A stretch of 64,000 nt of DNA, taken from the NCBI GenBank assembly GCA_028673005.1, contig CM054118.1, positions 8,145,082 to 8,209,081 of the forward strand, read 5' to 3'. Made by a program: the position numbers and the translations under genes. This document shows positions 32,741 through 41,813 of the stretch, piece by piece. The number at the start of each line of letters is the position of its first letter. Position 1 is the stretch's first letter. The notes under the pieces are model-generated. The model was not told the origin of the DNA. It did not search any database and was given only the letters and a program-made list of their open reading frames with translations. Source of the DNA: Tanypteryx hageni (lineage: Eukaryota; Arthropoda; Insecta; Odonata; Petaluridae).

Positions 32741-34945
32741 AGATCTACATCTACATCTACAAGTTACCCTGCAATTCACCAAGTTGGTGGGTGGCAGGGG
32801 GTGCAATGCACCAAATCCTACCTAAAGATTGTCTAACGCAATTCGAAATTTCCTATTGTGATCTCTTATTGTCCTCGGAAAGAACGAGCCTAGATAACGC
32901 TCCGTCCTACAATCGATCTCACGTATTTTATCGTCTCGATCATTTCTACCTATATACGTCGGTGCCACAATTATTCCCACTACCTCCTCTTTTAGACATT
33001 CTGACCTATATTTCTCTAGAAGTTTCAACCTTGAGTGCAATCTACGGTCCTCCAGTGATACCCAGTTCAAATCGCTCAATAAAGAGGTGACGCTTTCCTT
33101 ATGTTCGTACTTTTGTTTTACAAATCTGGCTGCTCTGCGCTGTACTCTTTCTAGTTGAATTATGTGTCCCTTCTCGTACGGATCCCATATGCTCGCTGCG
33201 TATTCCACTTGTGGTCTTACCAGTGATAAGTAGCATGTTTCGCGTACTTTCTCTGTAGTGTTCCGTACTATTCTACCTATGAATGCCAGTTTTTTGTTGG
33301 CCGCGCCTATAACTCGACGAATGTGCATGTCCCACGAAAGATCTCGACAAATGGTTACTCCTAAATATTTTACATACTCAGCTTGTCGAATACTCATTTC
33401 ATCTATTTTATATTCGAAACCTAAATCTTTGTTCTTACTTTTCCAGAACGTGACTGCGGCACATTTAGTATAATTAATTTCGATTTGCCATTCTTTGCAC
33501 CACGCTGAAATGGCTCTTAAGTCTTCACGCAGAGACTGATGGTCCTCCTGATTTTTTATTTCTTTATATAGAACGGTGTCATCGGCGAAAAGCCTAATTT
33601 TACTACGAACAACCGAGCACATATCATTTACATAGATTAAGAAGAGCAGAGGGCCCAATACACTTCCCTGAGGAACACCCGAAGCAACTTTAACGGGGGA
33701 CGAGTATTTCCCATCGATGACAACTATATGTTCCCTATTCGAGAGGAAGTCTCTCACCCAACCGACAACTTTCGAATTGATACCACATTGTCCTAACTTC
33801 GCAATTAATTTCCTATGAGATACTTTATCGAACGCCTTCCTGAAATCAATGAATATGGCATTGACCTGAGTATTTTTCTCTCCGTATCGCAACAAATCGT
33901 CCACGAACAGGCCGAGCTGCGTTTCGCATGATCTACCTCTCCGGAATCCGTGTTGGCATCCGCTAAGCAATGAATGACTATCTAAATAGCGCATTACAGA
34001 GCTAAAGACTATGTGCTCAAGTATCTTGCACGATAATGAAGTTAAGGATATCGGCCTATAATTTTCGGGGTTCTCTCTGTCGCCACTCTTATGGATGGGC
34101 GTAACATGTGCCACCTTCCAATCTTTAGGAACTACTCCTTCTCTAATGGATTTCTCGAATATAATTTTCAAATACGGCGCGATTTCAGCAGCTAATTCTT
34201 TCATTACACGCTCGGGAATTTCCTCCGGTCCAGGAGATTTATTTGGTTTAATTGAATGAAGTTGGAGCGCGATGCCATTTTCCGAAAATACCAAATCTTC
34301 CATCGAATCGCCCTGACGCATAGGAATAGGGGTTTCACATTCATCGTCATCACGAGTAAAAGCTTTCTGAAAGTGATGATTTAATAGGTTTGCTTTATCC
34401 ATACTATCGTGAACTACGTTTCCCGTTTCCGACCGCAGTGACGCAATAGTGGGGCCCCTACCTTGAACTTCCCTGACGTAAGACCAAAATGCTTTTGGGT
34501 TCTCTTTCAAGTTTTCCTGTAAAACCTTCTTTTTATAATTGTTAAACGCATTACGCATTGCTACTCTGGCTATGGAGCGTGCCTCCTTGTATTGCTGCCT
34601 TATTATTGCAATCTGTTCGACCGTAGCTGTTGAGGATGTGTTATTTACGCGAGAGTGGAGTTTTCTTTGACGTCGGAGAGGGCTTCTTACTTCCTGATTG
34701 TACCATCTAGGTTCTGCACTATCACGCTTCAGTTTGCTCGGAATAAATTTATCTGTACACTCTCGCATCATATCTCTGAACATGCACCAGGATTCCTCCG
34801 CGTCTGCACTATCGGTTAAATTGCTGAAATTAGTATATTTATTTCGCAGAAAAGACCTAAATCTTGTGAAATCGGCTTTGGCGAATACATAAAGTTTTCT
34901 TTTGGCCTTAACCTGTTTCTCAATAATTAACTGAAATTCCACGTA
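32741..34945 (-). mobile_element. CR1-like LINE nested inside LINE L1a
   Basis: An antisense non-LTR element that splits ORF1 of the host LINE. Its 3' end (left side) has a short UTR with GGTGGGTGGCAGGGGGTGCA on the plus strand and a TAGATGTAGATGTAGATC-type microsatellite tail (32744-32762). Such tails are common on insect CR1-group elements. Its 5' side is cut before the RT, at about 34945. No clear target duplication could be read, because the host sequence at the site is unknown. Confidence 0.88.
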
Positions 34946-34948
34946 CAC
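32822..34948 (-). CDS. CR1-like LINE reverse transcriptase, open frame
   Basis: A 708-codon frame with no stop. The first codon is GTG at the truncation point, so it is a 5'-truncated ORF2 and not a true start; the endonuclease half is missing. Landmarks are RWYNQEVRSPLRRQRK (81-96), NKSPGPEEIP (236-245), ENYRPISLTSLSCKILE (295-311), QHGFRRGRSCETQL (332-345), FIDFRKAFDKVSHRKL (366-381), SGVPQGSVLGPLLF (423-436) and catalytic FADD (454-457). The C-terminus has WDPYEKGHIIQLERVQRRAARFV, typical of CR1/L2-group LINEs. The intact frame implies that it inserted after L1a and recently. Confidence 0.88.
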   Translation of the reverse strand: MYVEFQLIIEKQVKAKRKLYVFAKADFTRFRSFLRNKYTNFSNLTDSADAEESWCMFRDMMRECTDKFIPSKLKRDSAEPRWYNQEVRSPLRRQRKLHSRVNNTSSTATVEQIAIIRQQYKEARSIARVAMRNAFNNYKKKVLQENLKENPKAFWSYVREVQGRGPTIASLRSETGNVVHDSMDKANLLNHHFQKAFTRDDDECETPIPMRQGDSMEDLVFSENGIALQLHSIKPNKSPGPEEIPERVMKELAAEIAPYLKIIFEKSIREGVVPKDWKVAHVTPIHKSGDRENPENYRPISLTSLSCKILEHIVFSSVMRYLDSHSLLSGCQHGFRRGRSCETQLGLFVDDLLRYGEKNTQVNAIFIDFRKAFDKVSHRKLIAKLGQCGINSKVVGWVRDFLSNREHIVVIDGKYSSPVKVASGVPQGSVLGPLLFLIYVNDMCSVVRSKIRLFADDTVLYKEIKNQEDHQSLREDLRAISAWCKEWQIEINYTKCAAVTFWKSKNKDLGFEYKIDEMSIRQAEYVKYLGVTICRDLSWDMHIRRVIGAANKKLAFIGRIVRNTTEKVRETCYLSLVRPQVEYAASIWDPYEKGHIIQLERVQRRAARFVKQKYEHKESVTSLLSDLNWVSLEDRRLHSRLKLLEKYRSECLKEEVVGIIVAPTYIGRNDRDDKIREIDCRTERYLGSFFPRTIRDHNRKFRIALDNL

Positions 34949-34983
34949 TCACCACCTGCCGCGACGCCTACAACTCAAATCCC

Positions 34984-37874
34984 ATGAACCCAACACAGGT
35001 CCGACCCGTGACACGAATTTCCAGGTATCATATCGACACTCAATCTCTTCTTTCCAACGAACTTAAACCACATCCTCGCTCACTAAAAATTATCTATATC
35101 AACGCCCAAAGCATTCAGGCTCACTTGGACGAACTTCGTTTAATTTTATCTAAGACAAATATTCATATCATTGCCGTGGCTGAGACTTGGCTTAAACCTG
35201 AAACTGACTCATCGCACGTAGAAATTCCTGGCTTCAAGCTTTTTCGAAATGACCGCTTAGGCAAAGGTGGCGGTGGTGTAGGAATTTACGCCAGAAATGA
35301 CATTCAGTGTAATATCCTCGCTCATAGTGAACCTAAGTACTCTAAACGTCCCGAAATCCTTCTACTTGACGCGCGAGTTAACTCCGTAAAAATCCTCATA
35401 GGAATCGTTTATCGGCCACCTAAAATAGGACACCTCTCCGATATGGAAGAAACTCTATCCAAACACATTCAAGACTTTCAACATTTAATAATCACTGGTG
35501 ATTTTAATGCTAATTTACTCGTACCCAACCATGAAAGTAACTTTCTGTTACAGTCTTTCGAGTCCCTAGGGCTAAACGTCTTGCCACTCCAGCCAACGAA
35601 TCATACGGCAACCTCCGCCACATGGATTGATCTTGCGATTACGGCAAATCCCGAGAAAATAATTAAATACGGACAATTAGCAGCTCTCGGTATCTCTTCG
35701 CACGGTATGATTTACATTGCTTACTCCCTACGTTGTCAAAAACTTAAGCAGAAATTCATAACGGTTCGCGACTATAAATCTATTAATGAATCACTATTAA
35801 CATCAGAGGCGGCGCTCCTACCCTGGCATTTAATCGAGCACCTAGAAGATATAGACGATAAAGTTCAGACTTTTAATTTATATATGTCTCAGCTACTTGA
35901 AAAGTTTGCCCCTCCCAGAATCATTCGGGTCTCAAAGCCACATGCTGCATGGCTAACTCCAGAAATAAAATCGATTATGCCCCGCCGTGACAGCATTTAT
36001 CGTGATTTTAAGAAATCTAAGGATCCTGATTCATTGCGAAATAAAACAAAACAACTTATACGCAACGCTAAAATTAAATATGTACACGATTCAACCAACT
36101 CTGCACGAACACAGTCCTCGATATGGAAAAAATTACGGAACTTGGGTGTTGGTAAAAATAAAGATATGCAACTTCCACCAAACCTGTCCCTTGACGAGCT
36201 TAACGCTCATTTCACTAACCTCCCACGACCATAGATGTAGGCCTAAAATCTGAAACTATTGAACGTATCCGTAGCCTCAAACCCAATCACACCTCAAATA
36301 CAATCTTTGAATTTACACCACTCACACAACCACAGGTAGCTAAATCACTTCGTGCAATTAAGTCAACTGCAATAGGAGATGACGGCGTATCTATAATACT
36401 AATAAATAAATTAATTTCTATCATTCTCCCCATTATCACTCATATCTTTAACTGGTCTATTCTTCAATCTAAATACCCTACTTCATGGAAATCATCTCTT
36501 GTCCGTCCTATCCCCAAGAAAAACAATTCTCACGAAAACGCTGATTTCAGACCAATTAGTCTCTTGCCTGTTCTCTCCAAGGCGTTTGAAAGACTTGCAC
36601 ATGAGCAAATAACTCATTTCCTTTCAAAAAATAATCTCATCGACCCGTTCCAATCTGGTTTTCGTAAATCGCATAGCACAGCTACCGCACTATTGAAAGT
36701 AACGGACGACGTCCGCAAAACAATGGATCAGAGAAAAATCACCATTCTAACACTATTGGATTTCAGTAAAGCCTTCGACTCCATCGACAAAGACATCCTA
36801 CTATGCAAACTTGAACTTTTGCACTTCTCACTCGCTTCTCGAAACTGGTTTCGCTCATATCTAAAGGGCCGCTCTCAAAAGGTTATTACTCATGAGTTAT
36901 CATCTCGTCCCTTAAATGTAAATAGAGGCGTTCCGCAATGTTCTATTCTTGGCCCCCTGCTATTCTCTCTGTACATTAATGATATCTCAAATGCCCTCAC
37001 TCACTGTAATTATCACCTATATGCTGACGATCTCCAAATCTACTATCACTCGCCCGTACCTGAATTTCCCGATGCTGTCGCTAAAATCAACTCTGATCTA
37101 GCTTCTCTCTCTCTTTGGAGCTCAAATAACTTTCTGAAGATCAACCCCTCAAAAAGTCAATCTATTATTATCGGTTACCCCAAATTATTGGCTTCCATAG
37201 ATCATAGCGAATCTCCTCTTCTATCGCTTGAGGGGTTCACATTGCATTTAAAAAAATCAGTAGTCAACCTCGGTGTCATAGTAGATGAAACTCTATCTTG
37301 GGCTCCTAATACCAATAAAATCTGTAGTACCATCAACTCCTCCTTGCACTCTCTCAAAAAACTCAAAAACTTATTACCTAATTCCTTACGTAAACTCTTA
37401 GTGACCACACTCCTATTTCCTCACTTTGACTATTGTGATTTTGTTTATAATGATCTCTCCTATAAATTGGCATTAAAACTTCAACGCACACAATACTCCT
37501 GCATGAGATTCATCGGTGACCTTAAAAAGAGTGACCACATTAGCGAACATTACAATAATCTTTCATGGCTCAAACTTGACGCTCGAAGGAACTTACATAC
37601 CCTGATGCAAATGTACAAAATCCTTACTTATAACAAACCTGACTACCTCTCTTCCCTCTTCAATGAAATCAATACAGTACACAAGCGGGATACTAGAGGC
37701 AAGAATAACCTCCTTATTCCTCATCACAGGACGAATATCTACAATAAATCCTTTCAAGTCTCCGGTTGCAGACTCTGGAATAACTTAGATGAGAATTTTA
37801 AAACATCTCCCGCTTTAAACTCATTCAAACGCACCTGTGTCACTCACTTTCTAAAACAACAAAGTAATCCTTAA
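34984..37874 (+). pseudogene. LINE L1a ORF2: AP-type endonuclease plus reverse transcriptase, one frameshift
   Basis: The first 416 codons (34984-36234) hold the endonuclease: IIYINAQSIQ (36-45), AVAETWLKPE (64-73), YRPPKIG (143-149), ITGDFNANLL (170-179), WIDLAITANP (214-223) and SSHGMIYIAYS (238-248). The last corresponds to the usual SDH motif but has Ser in place of Asp; copy 1 has SAHD there, so this may be a family trait. A single-base indel near 36225-36235 shifts the frame. The RT resumes without stops (TIDVGLKSETIERI onward) to 37874. It contains DFRPISLLPVLSKAFE, SGFRKSHSTATALLK, DFSKAFDSID, GVPQCSILGPLLF (Cys replaces the usual Gly) and catalytic HLYADDLQIY. It mediates target-primed reverse transcription. 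This copy needs one repair to be open. Confidence 0.9.
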
Positions 37875-38358
37875 TCATCTCTTTGCACTCCCCATAAATT
37901 ATCCTTACTCAAGTTTTTTTTTATTGTCTTATATTACTTTGTATTTCTTAATTTAATTTTGTATTGTTTATATATATATATATATTTTTTCTATTGTTTA
38001 TGTATATTTTTGTGTTGCTTTTATTTTTTATCTTATTTTCTATTGTTTTATATTATTTTGTATTGTATTATATTATTTATGTATTTTATATCTTTTCCTG
38101 CTTTCTCATAATATGCATGCCCCAACAACATTCTTTATATTCATTCATTGTATATATTTCATGTATATTTCATCTCATTCTGCATACTTGTATATTTCTT
38201 GTTTACATTACGCTATTACCTTTACGTGTACTTTTTTATGACGGTATATAATTACGCTGTATATACGAACTCTCCCACTGTACATACTCCTTCCTATTTA
38301 ATGTTGTAGTTTTGTATTACCATATGTACACTATCTAGGGTTTTCGCAGGTTTTTCAC

Positions 38359-38379
38359 ACACCCCTTCTTAGTGGGTGT
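38359..38379 (+). promoter_or_regulatory. conserved 3' UTR hairpin of LINE L1a, copy 2
   Basis: The same ACACCC/GGGTGT stem as at 17214-17234, with a C-to-T change in the loop. The flanking TTTTCGCAGGTTTTTC and TTTTCCTGCGTGGGTTTT are identical in both copies and can themselves pair partly (CGCAGG with CCTGCG), extending the stem. Confidence 0.5.
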
Positions 38380-38634
38380 TTTCCTGCGTGGGTTTTGCTA
38401 GGGAGGACATGTCTGTTTTTACCTAGATTTTCCCCACAAACACAAATCTGTATTCAATTTTATCTTTTTAATTAGTATGATTTAGGTACATAATGTTTAT
38501 ATAATGTATTTTGTTATACCATATTTTATTCATTTTCTTGTATTTATTATATTGACGAAGGGTTAAATGTAAGAATGGACCTTCTGGTCTAAATTTCGCC
38601 CGAATAAAGACGATTATCTATCTATCTATCTATC

Positions 38635-38815
38635 TACCCCCTCTCCCACCCTCCCTCTCCCTCCCTCCCTCTCCCTCCCTCTCTCTCCCTCCCTCTCCCT
38701 CCCTCCCTCTCCCTCTCTTCCTCTCCCTCCCTCCCTCTCCCTCCCTCTGGCCCTCCCCCTCGCCTTCTCCCTTCCCCCTCCCCATCGTCCGCCCCACCCC
38801 CTCTTCTTCTCCCTT
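38635..38815. repeat. CCCTCTCCCTCC polypyrimidine tract
   Basis: About 180 bp of CCCTCTCC/CCCTCC units starts right at the LINE (TATC)n tail. The composition is the complement of the 27486-27721 minisatellite, which also abuts an L1a tail. The long frames across it are compositional artefacts. Confidence 0.93.
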
Positions 38816-39414
38816 CGAGTGAACTGCACGTAGAATGAATGATGAAAAAATCAAACGGAGTAATGAAGACAAAATAGACGCGTGAATCGATTATTTGTGC
38901 AGTAATCCACCAGCACAAACGCGTATAGTTTAGATATATAATACTGAATGTTTCTTAATCATCAAAATTCGTGCCATCAAGGCATATTTAATTATTTTAC
39001 GTAATCGACCATCGTGCAAATAATATGGAACTGCGTTCACTTCAAAGAAAGCTATTCTCATCCGATTTATTTATTCGATTCTCTTCCATATTGTTTCATG
39101 CGTCATATGATATAAACGGACCATTAAAATTTAAAATCCTCCGAATATAGCAGTTAAGTATAACTGGAAAATGTACAACACTGATTAAAAAACTAATATT
39201 TTTTATTATTTTTCATTATCAAAATAGATTTTTGATAAAAATTTCGACTAAATGAAAAATCCAATTGGACTTCGTATTTTTACGTGTGCAGGATAACAAT
39301 ATTAAATTCTCCTGTTGCAAATTTAGATTAAACGTCACATCATATAATTACATCTTTTAAACGATCCTCATACCTAGTTAAGTAACTTACGGGTATATAC
39401 GAATATGAAGATAA
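38816..39414. other. no gene recognised
   Basis: AT-rich sequence with no assignable repeat or gene. Confidence 0.6.
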
Positions 39415-40305
39415 AAAATCTGATGTGGCCACCACATGACTTTCTCCATACCTGTAATATTTCTAAAAATTCCAAATAATGATAATTAATATTTTGAGGA
39501 ACTGTGAGTAAATTTTTAACATTAAAAAGAACAGAAATAAACTCAAAACATGGCCTTCTGATATTAGATATAGCCGCAAAGCTCCAACAATTAAGAAAAT
39601 ATAAAGGAGTGATACTAACTGATAGGTAACTAAGCATCAATCGTTTACAACAGTCGCCAGTAGGTGGTGTAGTTGCGACAGATGAAAAATTAGTTTTAAA
39701 GATATCACTTAAACAACGGATTACAGGGGAAATGTTTCAAACAAAGGTTGTAGAAAATTAAATTTTCTACAACTTTTATTCCAATATTTTTTACATTAAT
39801 CATATACTACAGCAAAAAAATTCAAAACAATCTGCTGTGGCCAGCACATGACTTTCTCCATACTTATTATATCTCTAAAAATTCCAAATAGGTTACATAA
39901 TAATAAATATTTTAAGAAACGTAGAAAATTTTAGGATTTACAAAGAACAGAAATAAGCTCAAACCATAGCCTTCTGATATTGGATATAGCCGCAAAGCTC
40001 CAACAACTAAAAAAATAAATAGGAGCGTTACTAAGACGTAACTAAGCATCAATTGTTAACAATAGTTGTCGTTAGGTGGCCTGGTAGGGGCAACTAAATA
40101 ATTTAGTTTTAAGATATCTCTTAAACAATGCATTATATGGAAAAATGTTTTGAACAAAGGTTGTATAAAATTATATTTTCTACAAATTTTAATCCAGTAT
40201 TTTTTTAAATATATCAAATATTATAGCAAATATTTAAAAATAACGGATAAATAACAAGAGTAAACACCCACTTCCGATTAACCGATTTTTACCAAAAATT
40301 CATAA
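39415..40305 (+). repeat. dispersed repeat E, two tandem diverged copies
   Basis: Copy E1 (39415-39825) and E2 (39826-40305) share ATCTGATGTGGCC...CACATGACTTTCTCCATAC, AAAGAACAGAAATAA and ATGGCCTTCTGATATTRGATATAGCC. Further copies are at 43645-44150 (plus) and 53281-53645 (minus). Each carries AGGTGGYRTGGT and a GTTGTAGAAAATT-type inverted motif. They are non-coding. The family may be part of a larger element, because E2 and E3 continue alike into ACACCCACTTCCG...ACCGATTTTTACC. Confidence 0.8.
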
Positions 40306-40655
40306 CTTGGAAGTATCATAACAAGAGAAACAAAATGTACGGATGATATCAGTACTAGAATAGGAAAAGCAAAAGCGGCTTTCAGAAGAAAGAAACACCA
40401 ACTTGCGGGGAGTATAAGGGAAGATATCCAGAAGAAGTTGAAAAAATTGCTATGTATCGAGTATAACTTTGTACGGGGCAGAAACGTGGACGCTAAGGAA
40501 AAATGACATAAAATACTTCAAAAGCTTTGAAATGTGGAGTTGAAGGAGAATGCTGAAGATAAAATGGACAGATAGAATGGTAAACGATGAACTGTGTAGG
40601 AGAGAAGCAAATGATTGTACAAACTATTAGAAAGAGGAAGACAAACTGGGTTTTA
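40306..40655 (+). pseudogene. RTE-like LINE scrap (RT C-terminal region)
   Basis: It is homologous to the 18835-20424 element, read in plus orientation. It encodes GSIITRETKCTDD and RIGKAKAAFRRKK, then, after small deletions, YGAETWTLRKNDIKY and RMLKIKWTDRM in shifted frames. At least two indels and a stop in the WTWRRM region break it. It ends abruptly against an AT-rich TTTA/TA tract at about 40655. Confidence 0.8.
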
Positions 40656-40722
40656 TATATATATTTATATATATACATATATATATATATATTTGTTTAT
40701 TTATTTATTTATATATAACAGC
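40656..40722. repeat. TA/TTTA-rich microsatellite
   Basis: Mixed TATATA and TTTATTTATTTA repeats between the LINE scrap and a PLE B copy. Confidence 0.9.
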
Positions 40723-40953
40723 TTACGGAAAAGGAAAAGTAAAATGGATATATGGATGGCAACAAGATGTTGGGATGAGGAAGCACAGTGAACACTCACC
40801 AATCAGACGACTTCGGGTTGGCGAGGCCCTGGGGATGTCGAAGTGACACACGTAAAAGAACACTAAAACAACACAGAAACATCACAAACGTAGAAGCTTT
40901 CGGAGTTATTCCTACATCAGCTACAGAGAGAGAACACATCATCTTGTTGCCAT

Positions 40954-40966
<13 letters not shown>
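40723..40966 (-). mobile_element. PLE family B copy, inverted ends
   Basis: An antisense family B terminus (40723-40937) includes the hammerhead-like motif at 40894-40920. After a deletion it is joined to 21 bp of sense terminus (40940-40960) that exactly mirrors 40749-40769. Both arms share bases not found in other copies (GATGGCAACAAGAT, where others have GATGTCAACAAGGT). It is flanked by TA tracts and has no coding. Confidence 0.8.
40894..40920 (-). ncRNA. hammerhead-ribozyme-like motif, PLE family B
   Basis: The minus strand reads CTGATGT, A, GGA, ATAAC, TCC, GAAAGCTT. Stem II is 3 bp, GAAA is intact and AGCT is a self-complementary stem III. The last core base of CUGAUGA is changed to U, so activity is doubtful. 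Confidence 0.4.

Positions 40967-40988
<22 letters not shown>
40967..40988. repeat. (TA)n microsatellite
   Basis: Short TA tract (starting within 40957) between two PLE B palindromic copies. Confidence 0.9.
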
Positions 40989-40989
<1 letters not shown>

Positions 40990-41159
40990 CAACTTACGGA
41001 AAAGGAAAGGTAAAATGAATATATGGATGTCAACAAGGTGTTGGGATGAGGAAACCCAGTGAGCACTCACCAATCAGACGACTTCAGGTTGGCGAGGCTC
41101 CGGGGATGTCGAAGCGACACACGTAAAATAACACAAAAACACAGAAACATCACAAACGT

Positions 41160-41187
41160 AAAGCTTTCGGAACTACTCCTTCTTCAG
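41160..41187 (-). ncRNA. hammerhead-ribozyme-like motif, left arm of palindrome
   Basis: Mirror image of the motif at 41214-41241, read on the minus strand: CTGAAGA, A, GGA, GTAGT, TCC, GAAAGCTT. Confidence 0.4.
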
Positions 41188-41213
41188 CTACAGAGAGAGA
41201 ACTCTCTCTGTAG

Positions 41214-41241
41214 CTGAAGAAGGAGTAGTTCCGAAAGCTTT
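41214..41241 (+). ncRNA. hammerhead-ribozyme-like motif, right arm of palindrome
   Basis: CTGAAGA fits the CUGANGA consensus. It is followed by a 3-bp stem II (GGA/TCC), GAAA and the palindromic AGCT that could act as a dimer-forming stem III, with U at the cleavage position. Stem I (GTAG against TTAC) pairs only if the register is shifted by one base. Activity is unproven. Confidence 0.4.
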
Positions 41242-41374
41242 ACGTTTGTGATGTTTCTGTGTTTTTGTGTTATTTTACGTGTGTCGCTTCGACATCCCCG
41301 GAGCCTCGCCAACCTGAAGTCGTCTGATTGGTGAGTGCTCACTGGGTTTCCTCATCCCAACACCTTGTTGACAT

Positions 41375-41382
<8 letters not shown>

Positions 41383-41437
<55 letters not shown>
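41383..41437. repeat. (TA)n microsatellite
   Basis: TA tract between the PLE B palindrome and the first Helitron-like copy. Confidence 0.95.
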
Positions 41438-41439
<2 letters not shown>

Positions 41440-41813
41440 AGCAAACATCCGGCGTTGCCCGGGTTTTCAATCAAGACAAAATAATTTGCAAATTTGAGAA
41501 TATTAGTTACCGTTAAAAATTATTTAAATTTAAACAATTAGAAAAATATTATTTTACTTCTAGAAGTGCTACAACTTTAAAATTGGGCTAAAATGTGTAG
41601 CATTTGTACCTTATAATGAAGAAAGTGTAAAATTTTTAAAATTACACATTTAGGGATTGTTTTAATCTATTATTTTTACATAAGGGAAAAACGAAAATCG
41701 CTCCGGAGGTGAAATATTTAGAATTAAAAAATATTTGCAATGATGAAATAAGAAAAATGAATGTTTTTTATGTTTAGATGATATGCTTGCAGTATGCAAG
41801 CACCTTCTACTAG
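41438..41813 (+). mobile_element. Helitron-like non-autonomous element, copy H1
   Basis: It starts CCAGCAAACATCCGGCGTTG followed by CCCGGGTTTTC, a GC-rich 5' end like those of many arthropod Helitron-type repeats. It ends with an 8-bp-stem hairpin TGCTTGCA-GTA-TGCAAGCA (41784-41802), then CCTTCTACTAG, with CTAG at 41810-41813 and T following. A 3' hairpin about 10 nt before CTRR and insertion before T are Helitron hallmarks. It is 376 bp and non-coding. Confidence 0.75.

Larger units (their letters stand above)
32081..38634 (+). mobile_element. LINE L1a copy 2, near full length, interrupted by a CR1-like LINE
   Basis: The element has a short 5' UTR, ORF1 (32129-32740, cut by an antisense LINE at 32741-34945), and ORF2 with endonuclease and RT (34984-37874, one frameshift). 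Then come an AT-rich 3' UTR, the conserved hairpin at 38359-38379, and a (TATC)n tail ending at about 38634. It is the most complete of three copies in the window. Both flanks are pyrimidine-rich. Confidence 0.92.
40989..41382. mobile_element. PLE family B long palindrome (about 181-bp arms)
   Basis: An antisense family B terminal region (40989-41199) is followed, after a 2-nt centre at 41200-41201, by its exact reverse complement (41202-41382). Comparing the two halves in ten-base blocks, I found no mismatch over about 181 bp. Each half contains a hammerhead-like motif. The left half extends 30 bp further, to the TTACGGAAAAGG end. The structure is non-coding, and TA tracts flank both sides. 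Confidence 0.9.

Noticed and set aside
34946..34948. GTG as the true start of the CR1-like protein
   Set aside because: It lies exactly at the truncation point and eukaryotic LINEs do not normally start here; the frame is a 5'-truncated ORF2. The same applies to GTG at 20272-20274 in the RTE-like LINE.
38626..38918. Open frames over the CCCTCTCC tract
   Set aside because: Same compositional artefact as at 27372-27737.
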